A stretch of 64,000 nucleotides of DNA from Pseudomonadota bacterium. Lineage in GTDB: Bacteria; Pseudomonadota; Alphaproteobacteria; Rhizobiales; Devosiaceae. This document shows, one piece after another, positions 63,914 through 64,000 of the stretch; the stretch's first letter is position 1; every line of letters begins with the position of its first letter. The DNA lies in assembly GCA_023391095.1 (NCBI GenBank), contig JAEWBN010000013.1, positions 1-64,000 of the forward strand, in the 5' to 3' direction. The translations under genes and the position numbers were made by a program. The notes beneath the pieces were generated by a model. It was given only the letters and a program-made list of their open reading frames with translations. It was not told where the DNA came from and made no database searches.

Positions 63914-64000
63914 TGCCCGGGATCACAGGCAAGGACCAGGTCCTGACCGCCTATGCGGAAAAACTCGCCACTTTGGATGCGCCCAAAGGCCGTTCGCTTA
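63913..64000 (+). CDS. oppC: Oligopeptide ABC transporter permease OppC, start only
   Basis: Twenty-nine residues before the window ends (MPGITGKDQVLTAYAEKLA...APKGRSL), the cytosolic N-terminus of an OppC-type permease. The ATG overlaps the oppB stop (TGATG). The reading frame is open at the edge. The assignment rests mainly on position after oppB and the typical GRSL ending before the first helix. Confidence 0.75.
   Translation, partial: MPGITGKDQVLTAYAEKLATLDAPKGRSL

Overview
The window is a GC-rich, gene-dense chromosomal segment of an alphaproteobacterium of the order Hyphomicrobiales (Rhizobiales). A Devosia-like genus is my best guess. That guess rests on gene content: a CpdR-type response regulator, a DUF982 protein, ExoD, a FucU/FAH-type sugar acid pathway, a ROSE-like thermometer before hsp20, and dispersed double-hairpin and REP-like repeats of rhizobial type. 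No 16S rRNA or other decisive marker is present, so the genus is inference. There is no prophage, CRISPR array or integron. The only mobile DNA seen is the 3' end of an IS110-family transposase at the left edge.

Layout. 1-2.2 kb: transposase tail, an orphan molybdate permease (modB), and lldD. 2.2-4.0 kb: a minus-strand COG4315 - ECF sigma - anti-sigma operon. 4.2-8.5 kb: a TRAP transporter split in two, with the TakP-like binding protein on plus and DctQ/DctM on minus, and a PAS-GGDEF diguanylate cyclase between them. 8.5-13.8 kb: two small conserved proteins, an ABC-F ATPase, a PfkB kinase, a dihaem cytochrome c and a ParDE toxin-antitoxin pair. 13.9-19.4 kb: nadB, then a sugar acid cluster (FAH hydrolase, fucU, GntR regulator, UxaA-family dehydratase). 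19.6-26.7 kb: hpt, a DUF982 protein and gltD-gltB. 26.7-28.9 kb: an AT-rich spacer with repeated ATAGGAC words, dps, hsp20 and a possible sRNA. 28.9-36.5 kb: an alpha/beta hydrolase, three Tad-type pseudopilin genes, a HisN-like phosphatase, an N-formylglutamate amidohydrolase, cpdR, two tRNA-Val genes, a PPOX protein and msrB. 36.6-46.1 kb: hrpB, DUF72, an aldose epimerase, a solitary HerA-like ATPase, a methyltransferase divergent from a LysR regulator, and a GntR regulator followed by an aldo/keto reductase. 46.2-52.2 kb: a frameshifted secreted-protein gene, a PreP-type peptidase, exoD, an esterase and a UvrB/C-motif protein. 52.2-60.9 kb: a fatty acid beta-oxidation locus (merR, fadD, fadE, fadJ, fadI and a small membrane protein). 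61.3-64.0 kb: an oligopeptide ABC transporter running off the right edge.

How the genes work together. The clearest network is a GntR circuit. The perfect palindrome ACTAACATGTTAGT, or its 12-bp core, lies before lldD, before the FAH hydrolase, and between the GntR gene and the UxaA-family gene. FucU plus a 2,4-diketo-3-deoxy-sugar-acid hydrolase suggests non-phosphorylative L-fucose (6-deoxyhexose) breakdown to pyruvate and L-lactate. LldD, about 15 kb away, would then oxidise the lactate. The second network is fatty acid degradation. fadD-merR and fadE diverge from a 357-bp region holding two matching dyads (TTGACG-N3-ACGTAA), each placed on the presumed -35 of its own promoter.

No clearly new multi-gene system is visible. 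The points most worth a second look are the lactate-linked GntR regulon, the ATAGGAC repeat cluster upstream of gltB, two terminators with no gene in front of them (candidate sRNAs), the ROSE-like leader of hsp20, the divergent MerR boxes, and a one-base frameshift in a secreted-protein gene.
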